A DNA stretch of 64,000 bases from Aptenodytes patagonicus (GCF_965638725.1 NC_134950.1:107096802-107160801); one strand, 5' to 3'; shown: positions 50,215 through 63,009, counted from the first letter of the stretch. Program-made: numbers and translations. The notes: generated by a model not told the origin, from the sequence alone.

Positions 50215-50388
50215 GTAAAATTTCTTAATTGTTTATTAATGAATGTTTTGAAAAACTAGATTAGGCATTCCAGGTTTTTTAAGGTATTGACAATCTATTT
50301 TACAGATGCATAGAAGTTGCACAGTTTGTATGAAAAAATATGTAGTTTTCAGTGTTAACAATACCATAAACTATAAAACAGTAGAGTA
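50215..50388 (-). terminator. TRIP13: Probable TRIP13 3'UTR with proximal poly(A) signal
   Basis: An AATAAA hexamer on the minus strand (plus-strand TTTATT at 50232-50237) lies about 150 nt past the stop codon. Cleavage would be expected 10-30 nt further on. The true 3' end could be more distal. Confidence 0.45.
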
Positions 50389-50484
50389 TCACACACAGTC
50401 TGCAAGTTTCTTTCTTTCTTCAAATTGTTTATCTACTGCAAGTGAAAGAGCCTGAAGAAACGTTGTCATTGTAACACTGGGGGA
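50389..50484 (-). CDS. TRIP13: TRIP13 exon 13 and stop codon
   Basis: 96 nt: [20 protein letters not shown], then [11 protein letters not shown] and TGA at 50389-50391. The helix [20 protein letters not shown] matches the human protein residue for residue. The last three residues (DCV) differ from the human AYI. Confidence 0.97.
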   Translation of the reverse strand, partial: SPSVTMTTFLQALSLAVDKQFEERKKLADCV

Positions 50485-53400
50485 CTGAAAGTAAGAGAAC
50501 ATTTTGTTAGACACGCTACAGCAATAGGCATACATAATATTTTACATAGAAATCACAGTATTTAGAAGAGAAATATTTGACTTCCGTGTTACAAAATTTT
50601 CAAAATGCTACAAAACATAAAACTGCAGGTTTATTTTAAACCAGCTTGCATAGTAAAGTCAAAGTCAAGCTATGCAAAGTCTTGAGTCAATCACTATTAC
50701 TGTGGATTTGCTTCAAAAAAAGTTTTTTAACAAATTAATATTATTTATAAAGTGGCAGAGGGTTTTCTTTTAGCAAGAAATTACCAGAGAACCAATATCA
50801 ATGTTCTGTCACAACATTTAATTAAAAGTAGAATGCTGTTGGACACGTCAATCCCACCCGTCTTCTTCAACCTTATTTTAAATTATGGGCAGCACAAAAT
50901 CGTTTCAGTCTACAAAGCTGCAGAAACAGTGCAATTTAGATTAAAAGGGGGGGTTTAGGCCAAATCTTTTACTTCAGGCAGTGTCCAAATGTCTTCCCAC
51001 CTGTCTCAAAACAAAACCAAAATAAAATGAATAGAATAAACTTACTTGAATATAAAGTGCATGTGCTAGAAAAGGAAGTTTTCTCAGGACCCGGCCACTA
51101 AGACCTTCACTTCTTCTATAGTAAAACAGAGACAAGTGCTGCTTAAATGCTAAATATCCACTGTTAAAGGATTAACTTTCCTTTTTCTGTGATTCTCCCA
51201 TAAGTTGCTCTAAAAACCCTCAAATCACAGCTCAGCAGGTCACTTGCAGCATGTTTAGCAGAAGCAGGAAGTGAACAGACAACTTCAGCCTATGGGAGGC
51301 TATACAGTACAGAAAAGCAAGCAAGGGTACAGAAAGAGCATAGTCACATTTGCCCGCCAAAGCTTACATCGTGCCCTTCACATCACTGTGCCATATCTCA
51401 TGAATTTGGGGGAACGTCTACACTGAAAGGGTATGGTACAGACATAACCTTCCATCCACTCTTGGAAGGACTTGAAAATTTTGTTTTGAAGGCTGGACCT
51501 CACAGCTACTGCCTATCTCCTCCTTCCCACCATTTACAGCTTCCTTTACCTCACCTACTTGATATATGTTTTCTGTCTCCTCCAAGCACCACTCTGTGTA
51601 TGTAGAACCCAAACCTCTATGCCTGGAAAAACTTACTGGCTTTTATTCCACTCCTCACTGATTAAGGTTGCATATTTCAGAAACAGAAGGAAAACACACT
51701 TTCCTGACTTTATGAATGTTATTTTATTTTGTTCCATAGGGACCAGCACTTTGGAAAAAAAATATTGCTTGATATTGTGAACATCATTTTTATTGTTTCA
51801 AGTACTGTTATGCTGCAGTGAAAGACTCTTTGCTCCACTAGCATACTCAGCAAATCATAACACACTCCATTTACACTTCACTCCTTTCCCCTTTGCTTCT
51901 GTCCACTTGTATCTCCACGCTAAAAACTGATTTAGTAGATTGCAAGACATTCCAAGACGCTTTTTTAGCAGGAACTATGGCCAATGCTACTTCCGCTAAA
52001 CTGCATTACAATTTACAATAACCACTGAAACCTAAGGCATCTCACTAATCCAGCCAGCAATTTGTCAAGAAGACTTCAAAGGACAGAGCAGAAACCAGAA
52101 GCAGTATTAAGCCAAGCCAGATCTGAGACTAAGAAAAGTTGGCAAATCCTGCTCACTTCCACTTTTTGTCCCCTAGTGCTTTTGCACTAACCCTAACAGA
52201 AAAACATCAAGATGTTTCAGAACTCTAGCTGTTATGAAATTCAATTACTTTTATACATCATTCCATAACTCATTATATATACACATATATACACACAAAC
52301 ACATATATACATGTGTATACATATGTGTATATATACATACACATACATACATATATATGTGTATATATATCTAAAATGTAGAATTTCAGAATCTTACCTT
52401 GAGATTTCTTTTAGTACAAGGCTTAATCTTGACACATTATTTTCTACGAAGCCTATCATCTCTAGCTCTCTGAGTGTCAGGAGCTGTTGTCGAGGATATA
52501 TTATTTGACACTAGAAAGAAGAGTTATACACTGTTGTATGAAAAACTTAAATACATTCAAAATTAAATTCTACAGTAAGAGTGGTAATACAGAGAAGGAA
52601 TGAAATTTGTGTATTATTTAGCAAGTACGATTAAAATGTCAAATTTATTAAAATAGGACATTTTACAGTCTTGCTTTCAAAATATTACCTTCATTAGTTC
52701 TTCCAAGCAAGAAAGATATATTCTAAATATTGCTGCAGTGGATGGAGGTCCAATGTATTGCTTTATGTCAGCCCTGTCTACAAAGGCCATGTCAATTTTC
52801 TCCGTAATATTTGAAGTAGTCAGGATAACTACATTGGGATACCTTCAAGATAAAAGCAGATTTTTAGGTCACATGTACAAGAATTATCTCCTTTTGCGAC
52901 GGGCAAATTGATGCCTTCCTTCTTATAACTCAAGCCATTTCATGCAATAAGCAGTCACATTATTCTTGTCAGCCAGCAATGACATTAAATGATCTGAAGC
53001 TCTTGGCCAGTTATCAACAATCTATTTCCATGCATAGTCTCTTTCTTTCAGCTGTTTCTCAAGTGTCCATAGTTTCTCTAACCCTAGATTACATTAACTA
53101 TCTAGAGCCTACTGGCATAGTTTCTGCCAGAAAAAAAGAAAGATTATGAAAAGAAGACTCGTAAATTTGAACCTTTAATCTACACGTTTTCCATTTCAAT
53201 TCAGTAGAAAGTACATAGTTTAACTGGCAATGTGACACATTCTAACCGCAGATGACATTAGAGCGAGCTTAAAAGAGAAGTAACATCTGCTCGCTCTAAG
53301 AAATTTTGAAAGAACATTCTTAACCATAGCTATTTTTAGATGAAGCCTGTGAACTTTTGTGTATGAATAAGCCACTTACCTTTAATTAGCCACAAGACAG

Positions 53401-56400
53401 GGCCAAATACTAGCGCACCTTTCTTTCTGTGAACAGAGCCAAGTACGCCCATAAAGGGCAGGGAAGTGGCAGGAATAAAACAAGAGATGGTATGCTGCAC
53501 TAAATCCAGCACACAAAGTGGGCCAAGCATCATTAATGATTGCTTCTAAGCTATGTATTTTGCAAGTCTGTTTTAGATTGACATACAGAAGCTGTAAATA
53601 ATGAACGAATTCTTCGTTGATCTTATTTTTTGTCTCTCCAAGCAGATATCATGACCATCTGTCCTGTATCTCTCCCTATCTTTAAAGGAAGTATACCGTC
53701 TGTAGATTTGATTGTTCACTCAGTTACATGCAAAATATTCTGTTGGATTACTCTTTTCACAATTAGCACCATTAACAAAGAATAGTTCACTAACCAATTT
53801 GGTTTAGTATTCCAAGTAGGAATTAAGATTTAGCAGGAACGCTGAAATTGTCCATTACCTTTTGCTGTTGCAATAATATGAGTTTTACCTTTTAATCTGA
53901 TCTATTTGTGTCAGTACAGCATTCACCACACGAATAGCATCTGAAGGCTCTGTGCCTGCCTTGAAGGCACTGCGGGCTGCCGTGAGGCTTTCCACCTACA
54001 AAAAAACAAACCAACCAACCAACCAAAAAAACAACAAAAAACCCCACCGAACACCAGAAAAACCCATAAAAGATTGCACATTTGGAGTGCTGGCAGCGAG
54101 CAAATAACCCAAACAATACACCTTCAGATCCTTGTGTCTGCTATCTAAAACTTCATCTTCAAAATCTTTTGTTAAGTAGGAATTTACAGGGAGAGGGAAA
54201 GGAATGTCAAGGAAGCAAAGTGTACGAGTGAAATTCCTGTTTAGACAGCAGAACGGAGGCTGGTTTTCATTTCAATTAAATTTCAGAGGCAGCAGGGACA
54301 CACAGACCCCCCCGCCCCCAAATAATGAATACATTAAATTTAGAATGAGCTTCCCCATAGGAACTCCAATATAACAAAGCTAATAAGGTACATACTTACT
54401 AAGTTGCATATGTATGCAAGTCTGAAGAGAATCTAGACAATGAACTGAACCATAATAATGCTTTTTTAGAGCTTTACAACATACATAAGAGCACAATTAA
54501 TACAAATGTAGGCTACTTTGAAGTTTAAAACAATACTCCACTTGTAAACACGCAGAAGCAAGGGAAGTTCCAGCAAGAAAGGTTTTGCTTCATTTTCAAC
54601 TGGAATTTGCCTGCTAAATCACACTGTGTTCCTCCCAAATCTCTCAAATCTGCAGCAGTCAAGATTAAAATTCGCTCTTCTGCACAAAGTTACATAACTT
54701 AGAAAAAAGGCATAAAGATACTTTTATTGTTCTTTACAAATGAACATTATCACAGTTCCCTCCCATCAATTTACTTTCTGCTAAATTTTACATCAATGCT
54801 ATTAGAATCATACCTCATCAATCAGTACAAATACAAGAGCATCTTTGTCATCAATTAACTCTTGAATCTTCTGGAACATCTTGGTTACAAGCTTGCCACT
54901 CTAGAAAGACACCATATGCATATGTTTAACTATTTCCTTATCACACAACTTTCCAAGCCTTACCATATTTAAAGCTGGAAATACCTGTTTTTTAAAGTAA
55001 CTTTCTAATATAGCTTCTATTTAAGTGTTCTCAAACACATTAATTATTCTGAGTAATCTTTGGTGCACACACTTATTTTATGAAACAAGCTCAACAGAAA
55101 CTTAGTTGTAATTACTAAAACACAGTCTACTTAATTAGCTACATCAATACATACCTCAGAAAACCATTTCGAGAAAAGGCTATGGCTGTTTATCTCAATT
55201 AACTGTCCATACCTATACCTAAAGTATGAAAGGAAAAAGAAGTATCAACTCTATTGTAAATAGAAGTCAGTGATATCATTAACTTCCGTAAGACTCATTC
55301 CCTCCATTTCAACTCTGGAATTCTGTGAATTAGTACTTTAAATTACTTACTTTTCAAAACATAATACCTGTTTGGAGTTTAATTGTCATTTCCAGAAACG
55401 TGCCTCACTAGAATTCTTTATATTAAATTGCTATCAGAATTCCTTCATTAGAACAGGTGCTATTTAAATATAGTTTAAGTAACAGTTACCATGCTAATGG
55501 CCTCATTCTTCTGTTTGTGTAAGACTTTGTTCAGTATAGAAAGAACACATATAAAAGCATGAAGCTTATTTTCATAGCTCTGCATGTATATCCTTAGGAC
55601 AAAATATCTCAACCACACATCATATAGCCCATGTTTATCACAAATTCAGCTTGGGCTAGAGTCAGATCACTGCAATAATTACACATTAATGTTACACCTA
55701 GTATTTTATATAACTTTTTTTTTAATATAAATTTGTGAAGTTGCTGTGAAGTTTAAGGCTAAGTCCTATTACTTGTCTGATGTACAGACTGACCTCTGCA
55801 GACTGTGGCATTCAGACAATCCAAGTACAAAATAAATTGGGTACAAAGTCACTACCTATTAAAAACAGGCTTTCTTGAACATGAAGATACAAATAGCAGG
55901 CTTGATACTCTGTGATCCTTTGCACTTTAATATTCATTGATGTACAATGTGAGCATAAACAAATGACTATATCGCCACTGGAATTAATTTTACATACCTG
56001 GGCACAAATAATTATGCATTTTAAAAGGCATTAAAATATCTTAACCAGTCTATCAGATCAATTTTACTGCTAGCCAGGTGCACTATAAAAGAACTATGAA
56101 TGTTAGCACTTGGCACCAGTAACTTGAAATCAAATACTAAATATCTTTGGGCTACTGAACAATAGTAAACTAAGGTGAAAAATTTCCAAAAATGATCACC
56201 TGTATGACAGTCGAATTGTCAGCTTCTGAGCCAATGCTTTACAGAGAGAGGTTTTCCCAGTTCCAGGAGGGCCTGATTTGAAATCAAATCCATACATTAC
56301 ACAGAATCTGCATCAGATTGTTAATGACATGTAACATCCTTTTAACTACTGTATTTCATTACAGCACTAATTGTAGAATAAAAACACAGTAGACAATTAT

Positions 56401-59400
56401 AGTGAACACCAGGGTATTTTGAGAAGATTGCTTACTTCACTACAGTCCTAGAGCTGAGCTTTGAATTTATGTAATTTTCAATTAGTATAGTTAGTGTAAT
56501 AGTTTGTATGCAGACACCATAAAGTTAAAATACTCAACAGTCACAGAAGCAAAGCGTATCACCCTAGCAGGGCTTATGCTTATTAGCATTCTCAAAAATC
56601 AGTGCTATGCTTAAACTTACATATTCCTGAAACGTACTCTTCTAACATGCAAAACAGAAACACATCATGCCCAGTTTGATCAGCTGTCCACTTCCCAGAA
56701 AACTTTACCTTGGGGCAACCCAGAGCATCTTAGGAAGTACGCTCTGGGACAAACCTTTTGGATCTGGCTTGACACCCTATGGAAAAGCCACACAGACTTT
56801 CTCCAAACAGACAAGTACAAGCATAGTTAAACAGAGTATGAATGTAGGGAAGATGTGTGGGTGCTAAACGAGCTGATAACATCAACCAGATGACAGTACT
56901 TTCATTCAAAGTCAGTACTGCTGTTATAGCATAAATGTATTTTGCACTACAACAGTTGTAGATTGCCCAGTATTAACTTCTTTGTGATCACAATAAGGAG
57001 CTCATTACTAAAATTAAATATATCTATCATATTGTAAATAGTCTGAAATAGTTTTCCAAACAAAAACATCCTGCAGCTTCTAAACTGATAAATAGTTATA
57101 ACTTAAGTATAATTAACACTCATAACATACATTTCCACTATGACCTTTTATTTTTGAATACCAGTCTTTATGACAAAATTGTTATTAATCAATAGCAAGC
57201 TGCCTTTTGCAAGAAAATGGATTCAGCTGATGTTAATCTCATTTATGGTATAGCCTCCACAGTAATCTGGGACTGACTGAAGATTACGGCTTCACTGAAA
57301 TAGTAATAACTAAATTAGTGAGAGTACTGCCTTCATACTTGGCAACAGAACACACAGTGTTAATAACAACACACAGATTGATTTCCCAGTTTCCTCAAAA
57401 GTTTTTATAAAGCCATAACTAACAATTTTTTTAATACTGCAATAGAACTGTAACTAATATATGGCTCCTAATGTCCTCAGTATCTGCATTATTTTTGCAC
57501 TTTATACAAAGACAACAATAGTATCACTTAAAAATGAAAATTAAAAAAACAACCATTGTCCATGTATTATACATTATAGAATTTAAATTCCTGCAAAACA
57601 TAGTACATGTGAACACTGATTTGATTCTGACATTACATTTCATCTAAATTTGTATTATAGAGAGAATACTTCTCTGCTGCTTTTGGATCATCTAATTTCA
57701 CTACACAGAAGTGCAATACAAGTTTTTCCAGAAGGAAAGTATAAACAGATGGCCAATGAATCTACTTGGTTTAAGACAGATCATTTTTACCATGCAGCAA
57801 AACAACTCTGTTCCATGATATCAGGTTGCTGTCAACGTTTTTGTCAGAAAATAGTAACGTTGTCGTCACATAATCAAGTAACTAATTGAAGAGAAGAAAA
57901 AGAGAAACACAAATAAGAGACATATCAGCAAATACAACTACAAATAGAAGCAATCTCCTAATTACGTCTATTGTGTACTCTTCACAAAAAAAAAAAAATT
58001 GGGCTCATGTCTTTTAGTCATAGGCAAATTTTCTTTCTGCAACGGTTGGAAATTCATTTCCTTCCTGCCCTCAGGGAAAAGAATAGCATGTACTGGGCAC
58101 AGATAGAGTTCCAGAACTTTTACATGAATAAATGAAATGCTTTAAGAAAGTGAGATTATTTTCATTTTCCATCGTCCCACTTACAGTGTGTCTTTAAAAC
58201 ACAAGCTGCCCAAGCACAGAGAGTCAAAGACTCAAATTCCAGGTCCTGTTTAGATGTTGTACAGCTATACATTTGTTCAGATTGTTGTAGTCCACCCACC
58301 AAACAAAGCATTCCTGTCACATTTTAGTTCCTTTCTACTGAAGCATTTGCATCAGCGACTGCAAGGAATTTGTAGATTGGTTATCCTTCCAAATAAGGGA
58401 AGTTGCACGTACTTCCCTGAATGCTTGCTTCTAAAAATAATGCTACTTCATTTTAGAATTATCTAGAATTAGTAAGTAGAGAACTCTCACAACAAAATGA
58501 ATATTCACCTTAGAATAGTGAATCTAAACTGATTTTTACCTATAACACCTGATACCATATTATTTTCTGTTGCTGTTACCTGTAATGTGATTTTGATCCA
58601 TATGTGTTAATAGGACAATAGTATTCCTGCAATATCTCATGCCCAAGATGGAGCAATTATGCAACAACAAAAAACCTGAACTTCATCCAGCATGTTTTTC
58701 AATATTATATCGACACTGTACTATTTTGAAAATTCACAGCAACCACTTCAGAGTCTGTAGAACCCAACCGTACCCAGCCAGTTCCATGGTTTAAAGAATG
58801 AACATTGATCACAATTACTTTTACAGAAGTTAAGTAGTTCTAGTTTTAGTCATTAAAAGCTACCACTTCTTTCTACCAACATACACTTAGAGTCAACAGT
58901 GATCAACTTGCTGTTATTTAGTACATCAGTAAGTCTAATTAAATAGTCCTGTCATTTCACAGATTATTTGGAAAGCAGTTCCATAAATGAGACAAACAAT
59001 GTGTTAATTGATGTTTACCTTATAAATGAAGAAGTACAATCACTGGAATCTTTTGCTTTACTATAGATGGTTATAAAGACTTAAGTGAGAATACTGTATC
59101 TATGGTATTATAAACAAGCTAATGAATTAGTTATTTGTGTCCAAAAACTTCAGGTGAAAGTGTATTTTTTTTTAACAAGCATGATAAACATCTTAATGAG
59201 AGCAACTGAATTGAATCACATCACAATTACTAAATTTCAGATTATAGAATTACAGTTCTACAAGCTCTGGCAGTTATCATCGCAACCATTGATGAATGCA
59301 CAGAATCTTCAAACTAGAAAACAACCCCATGGAATTGTTTTGTTTCTTCTGAATGTCTTACCAACATTCAAGTGGGAGCACACTCACTCTAGTCCAATCA

Positions 59401-62334
59401 TTCAACGTGCATTTGTATGAACAGTAATAGTGCTGGCTAACATTACTGCTAAACCAATGAATTGTCTAGCTGCTGCCAGAAACACACAGTTAAAATCCCA
59501 TTCCCTTCCACCTAGCCTGCACCCACCACTTCTGTTAGATGACCATTAGCTCTGGTCACAGTGGACCAATTAACGGGACAAAACCAGGTGGAAATTAGCC
59601 TATCACACAATAAGTTGAACACTTTTAGTGATTTAGTTTCCTCAGTTAGTTTACTGCAAGGTAACAAGAGTGCCAGTAGAAGGGAAGCACTGCAAGTACA
59701 GCTGACAGCAACACACTTCTCTTTTAGCAATAGCAAGCCACCAAAATTGCCTTATCATTAAAAAAAACCCACACCAAAGTCACAACAGATCTTTTGGGAC
59801 CTTCACAATGGAGAAATAGAGAACTGATTTCAAAGAATGCTGTGTACATTTTTTCTAAGCCTCTGAAGTTATTTTTTTCCACCAATTTTCTTCTCCCCTT
59901 CTAGAAAAACATGCAATTAATGAGCCTTAAAACAAGGTGGAGTATTTTAATAAAGTGAATTTCTACCCTGTTCTACAGAATATTCATTGTTTTTTTCACT
60001 CAGGCTGATGAATATATCTAAAGAAAAAGTGAAAATCTTCTGAGAAGTTTTAAGTTGCTACCAAAACAACACCTCCAGCTGTTAAACTTCTGATTTCTGT
60101 AAAATAAACCAATGCATATGAAGAAATTCTTCATAATTTGTGACATGAGCATCACTGAACCCAGTTTCACAGGGAAACTGAGATGTTTTGCAAAGCTGAT
60201 TTCACAGGAGTACATATTGATATATGTCTGAGATATGATGTTTAATCTCAAAACGTCAGCTCTGCCTTCTTTTGTTAAGTGTACATCAGAGAAGTATGTA
60301 ACTATCAAAAATTATATAGAGATTTTTTGAGCTGGTGATTTCCAAATAAATTCTCCATGGGATGCAGCAAACTTCAAATAGGCTACATTTCAACTCTTAC
60401 TTCTCCTCAAGCAATTTTAATTGTTATTCATTTTCAACTTACGTGTGATTTTACTTCAGTGTCATATATAAGACTTTCCCAAAGGCCATGGAATTCAGCT
60501 GCAAAAGCAATGTATTATATACTTGTTTAGGATAAACCCATCTGGGAACTTGTAATCTACCATTGCAGCACAAAGCAGTTTTCAAATAATCCTTAATTTT
60601 AGTTGAGAATAAAGAACAGATATACGAGAGCAATTAAAATATATGGAAAAAACCATGAGAGTTATTTTTCTCAAAATGCAAACACTACTTTCTAACAGAC
60701 AAATTCAGCAGTTTCACAACTTCTGTTTCCTTAAATAATTGCGAGGAGAAATTAATCTTCTTAATTTCTTAACATGAAAGAAAAAATATCATTCTTTCCA
60801 CTCTCAATAGGGGATGGACCTACATTTCCCCAAGATAGAGAGCTATGAAAAGTTGGGGTGGGAGGAGGGTTCTGAGCCAAATTTTATCATTCAGCTTTTT
60901 TTTTATTTTTAAACATCAGCATGTAAAGGACAAAAAAAAGCATGTAGCTGAATAACACATAAACAACTAAAGTTGTGATTTGGGTATCAATCTTTTCTAG
61001 CACTTAGTTTCTAGCTTTGAGCAAAAAAAAAAGACTGAACAATTATAAAACAGGAATAATGTCAAAGTATCAGACTGAATTCTTCCCGAATAGTTAGATA
61101 GTTAGGTTTTTCACAACATGGAAAGAGCAAGAAACATCTCAGAATCAGTCTCTTTGAGCTTAAGCTCACACCTGTACTTCTCTTTCCAGGCACAGAATCA
61201 AACTTCCCCAAGCGCAAGATAGTAACAGGCACGCCACGCTCTATTGCAGAGCAAAGCCTTATTCTTCTTTTCAGAAGACACTCTGAGGACTCTTAATCTC
61301 TTTAGTTTGTTTGTTTGTTCCAAATATAAGAGCAGCACTGTCTTGGGGGCTGGAAGCCAGCAGTGGGCTCTGGAAAATGAATGTTTAAACTGATGAGTTT
61401 CTTGTGGGTCTCCAAATAAAAATTTGGAATGCAGCTTGTGGGGTTAAAAATGTGCATGCTTCTGATTATGACTATACATTTTATTCCACAAGACCAGTTA
61501 CTTTCACCCATCCACAAGTATTACAGAAATAAATGACGTGTTGTGGAATCACCTGCAGTAGTTCAGTCAAAACCATAAAGAAGAAAGTCCAAATATATTG
61601 GTTCCATCAACAAAGGACAAAGTTAAACAATATATACAAATAACACCTTTAACAGGTAACCCTATAAACACTTTTAGCCTCTCCAAATTTTTCTTTCATT
61701 GTAATTGCTCTAGACATCCCAGAAATATCACATGGGTACCTGCTGGTAGCACCCAGTGGTTAGCTGCAATGATATCCTCATTCTCTTCTTCTAGGTTTTC
61801 AGAGCTTGGTCCTTCTTCATTCAGATGAAAAATATGAAGAGAAAGACTGCTTTTGCTCAAGTCAATAGGCTAGAATGGACATAAAAAGACTTTTAATACA
61901 TCGTATTTCTCATTCAAAGCTAATTAGAAGAAAGTTACAGTTCTCAGCTGGCACTCAGTTTTGAAGCCTACTACTTCTCTTTCAGACCTTACTAAGGGGT
62001 GTAGGCCCAAAAACTTAGCCACCTTTTCCTGGTTATACCAGTCGGCCTAATAAAAGATACTACATCATCCTATAGACCTCGTCTTGCTTATGTCCTCAGG
62101 CTATCACTAGTCTACCTACAACTAGTTCACAGGCATATGAAGAGCTGTACATTCTTGACTGTGAATACCTGTCTGTCTTTCAGTTTCAGCTCCGTATCCA
62201 CAATTGACACAGACTGGACATTGCTGTTAAGGAAACTATCATCAAACTCTGTCCACTTGTAATCACCAAACACGATGTTGTGTCTGTTCAACAGCTTTAA
62301 GACACTCATCCTGATATCTTCTTTCTTGGCCACA
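50389..62334 (-). CDS. TRIP13: TRIP13 (pachytene checkpoint protein 2 homolog), 5'-partial, exons 2-13
   Basis: AAA+ ATPase that, with p31comet, remodels HORMA-domain proteins (MAD2, HORMAD1/2). It acts in spindle-checkpoint silencing and meiotic prophase, in nucleus and cytosol. Twelve exons on the minus strand join without a phase error: 62169-62334, 61740-61869, 60443-60498, 57791-57881, 56200-56272, 55155-55218, 54814-54900, 53889-53995, 52689-52842, 52398-52510, 51046-51115, 50389-50484. They total 1,207 nt, or 401 full codons plus stop. Adding the 31 residues of human exon 1 gives 432, the human length. Visible motifs are an N-terminal substrate-binding domain ([10 protein letters not shown]), Walker A GPPGTGKT, pore loop SKWFSE, Walker B VFVLIDE, sensor 1 LTTSN, an arginine-finger region FVDRAD and the sensor-2 block [11 protein letters not shown]. 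All introns are GT-AG. The first exon and promoter are off the right edge. By mammalian synteny BRD9 would lie beyond it; this is inference. Confidence 0.97.
51046..51115 (-). CDS. TRIP13: TRIP13 exon 12 (sensor 2)
   Basis: 70 nt: completes Arg, then [20 protein letters not shown] and YIQ. The GLSGR segment holds the sensor-2 arginine. The acceptor is TTTTACTATAG and the donor CAA|GTAAGT. Confidence 0.97.
52270..52372. repeat. (TA)(CA) compound microsatellite in TRIP13 intron 11
   Basis: Alternating TATATACACA and TGTGTATATA units, 26 bp below the exon 11 donor on the plus map. The open frame across it is an artefact. Confidence 0.9.
52398..52510 (-). CDS. TRIP13: TRIP13 exon 11
   Basis: 113 nt: [20 protein letters not shown], then [17 protein letters not shown] and two bases of Arg. 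This is the small helical AAA+ subdomain. The acceptor is CTTTCTAG and the donor TCAAG|GTAAGA. Confidence 0.97.
52689..52842 (-). CDS. TRIP13: TRIP13 exon 10 (sensor 1, arginine-finger region)
   Basis: 154 nt: one base completing Arg, then 51 codons from [20 protein letters not shown] to [10 protein letters not shown]. It contains sensor 1 (LTTSN) and the [15 protein letters not shown] block where the arginine finger lies. The acceptor is ATCTTGAAG and the donor AAG|GTAATA. Confidence 0.97.
53889..53995 (-). CDS. TRIP13: TRIP13 exon 9
   Basis: 107 nt: [20 protein letters not shown] through LTQIDQIK plus two bases of an Arg codon. Its acceptor lies directly beside an ACCA/A-rich microsatellite (plus-strand 54001-54048), so the polypyrimidine tract is partly made of TTGG repeats. 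The donor is AAAAG|GTAAAA. Confidence 0.96.
54001..54050 (+). repeat. (ACCA)n and A-rich tract at the TRIP13 exon 9 acceptor
   Basis: AACCAACCAACCAACCA within A runs. On the transcribed strand it forms TTGG repeats immediately before the GTAG acceptor at 53996-53999. Confidence 0.9.
54814..54900 (-). CDS. TRIP13: TRIP13 exon 8 (Walker B)
   Basis: 87 nt, exactly 29 codons in phase 0: [20 protein letters not shown], then ALVFVLIDE. The VFVLIDE stretch is Walker B, with the catalytic Glu kept. The acceptor is GTCTTTCTAG and the donor GAG|GTATGA. Confidence 0.97.
55155..55218 (-). CDS. TRIP13: TRIP13 exon 7 (pore loop)
   Basis: 64 nt encoding [13 protein letters not shown] and LFSKWFSE. The KWFSE segment is the pore-loop 1 region, with the Trp that contacts the threaded substrate in the mammalian protein. 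The acceptor is ACTTTAG and the donor GAG|GTATGT. Only 254 bp separate it from exon 8. Confidence 0.97.
56200..56272 (-). CDS. TRIP13: TRIP13 exon 6 (Walker A)
   Basis: 73 nt completing the Walker A motif GPPGTGKT, whose first glycine codon is split across the exon 5/6 junction. It continues [16 protein letters not shown]. The invariant Lys and Thr are present, so nucleotide binding should be intact. The acceptor is CAAATCAG and the donor ACAG|GTGATC. Confidence 0.97.
57791..57881 (-). CDS. TRIP13: TRIP13 exon 5
   Basis: 91 nt: 30 codons from [10 protein letters not shown] through NRVVLLH, plus the first base of the Walker A glycine. The acceptor is TCTTCAATTAG and the donor CATG|GTAAAA. The open frame on the opposite strand here is a shadow of this exon. 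Confidence 0.96.
57882..60442 (-). other. TRIP13 intron 4, largest complete intron
   Basis: 2.56 kb of unique-looking AT-rich sequence. I see no recognisable repeat or exon beyond short A or T runs (for example 57985-57999). Open frames here are isolated and unlike any protein I know. Confidence 0.5.
60443..60498 (-). CDS. TRIP13: TRIP13 exon 4
   Basis: 56 nt, the smallest exon: two nucleotides completing Ala, then [18 protein letters not shown]. The acceptor is CTTTTGCAG and the donor CAC|GTAAGT. It corresponds to the human segment that starts the large AAA+ subdomain. A 2.56 kb intron follows. Confidence 0.95.
61740..61869 (-). CDS. TRIP13: TRIP13 exon 3
   Basis: 130 nt in phase 0, ending in phase 1. 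It encodes [10 protein letters not shown], then [15 protein letters not shown] and NHWVLPA. This is the rest of the N-terminal domain and the acidic linker ahead of the ATPase domain. The donor is GCAG|GTACCC. The intron upstream of it is short (299 bp). Confidence 0.96.
62169..62334 (-). CDS. TRIP13: TRIP13 exon 2
   Basis: 166 nt: one nucleotide completing a codon from exon 1, then 55 codons ([10 protein letters not shown] ... KLKDRQ). It encodes the start of the N-terminal domain, including [13 protein letters not shown] and [13 protein letters not shown], which match human TRIP13 closely. The acceptor is TTTCTTGTTAG and the donor CAG|GTATTC. An ATG-initiated open frame here begins only inside the acceptor-side reading frame and is not the true start. 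Confidence 0.96.
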
Positions 62335-62449
62335 CTAACAAGAAAGAAAGAGCATTATTTATGGCATTGACATTTATAGGAAGTATGAACTAATATCAGT
62401 GCTTTATTTCATACACTAAGCCTACATAGAAGACAGCTTCCATCTCACA

Positions 62450-62555
62450 AAAAAACCCCAAAAACAAAAAACCAAAAAATCTCCCAAACAAACCACCCCC
62501 AAAAAACCAACCCACACAAAAAAACCCAAAACCCACTCAACCCCCCCCTAACATT
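62450..62555 (+). repeat. A/C-rich low-complexity tract
   Basis: About 100 bp of A runs and CCC runs (AAAACCCC-like) in TRIP13 intron 1, 115 bp upstream (in gene sense) of exon 2. Confidence 0.9.
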
Positions 62556-63009
62556 CTGCAGAAAAAAACTCTATCAAATTCAGTTCATTTGCAAAAGCAA
62601 CAAGTGTGATACTTGTTTTTAATTTGTGCATTAAAAGACACAAGCCAAAGAATACTATTTGCTCTGTTTGCAGTCATATCAGAGGACATGGAATGACACA
62701 GCTAGATTTCAAGAATGGAAATCAGTTATGCAATCTGACTGTGTTTCACTAGGAAAACCAGGAAAACTCATAGCCAAGCTACTAGACCGAATTTGGTACT
62801 TGGCTTGGAAGCTCTATTATGCTTTTACGTCTGAGGACAGCTGATACCTCAGGATGGGGATATGCTATAAGGAGAATTCCAGTAGAAGAGACAAAAACTA
62901 CAGGAAAAGCAATACCATTTTAAGATTTCAGAAAGGCTTTAACTTAATTTTGCAATTTCAGTGATACATCCCCAGTGCAAATTCCCAGTTCCTTGTCTTT
63001 TTAAGTCTG

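Noticed and set aside
57650..57889. 79-codon plus-strand frame
   Set aside because: Antisense shadow of TRIP13 exon 5.
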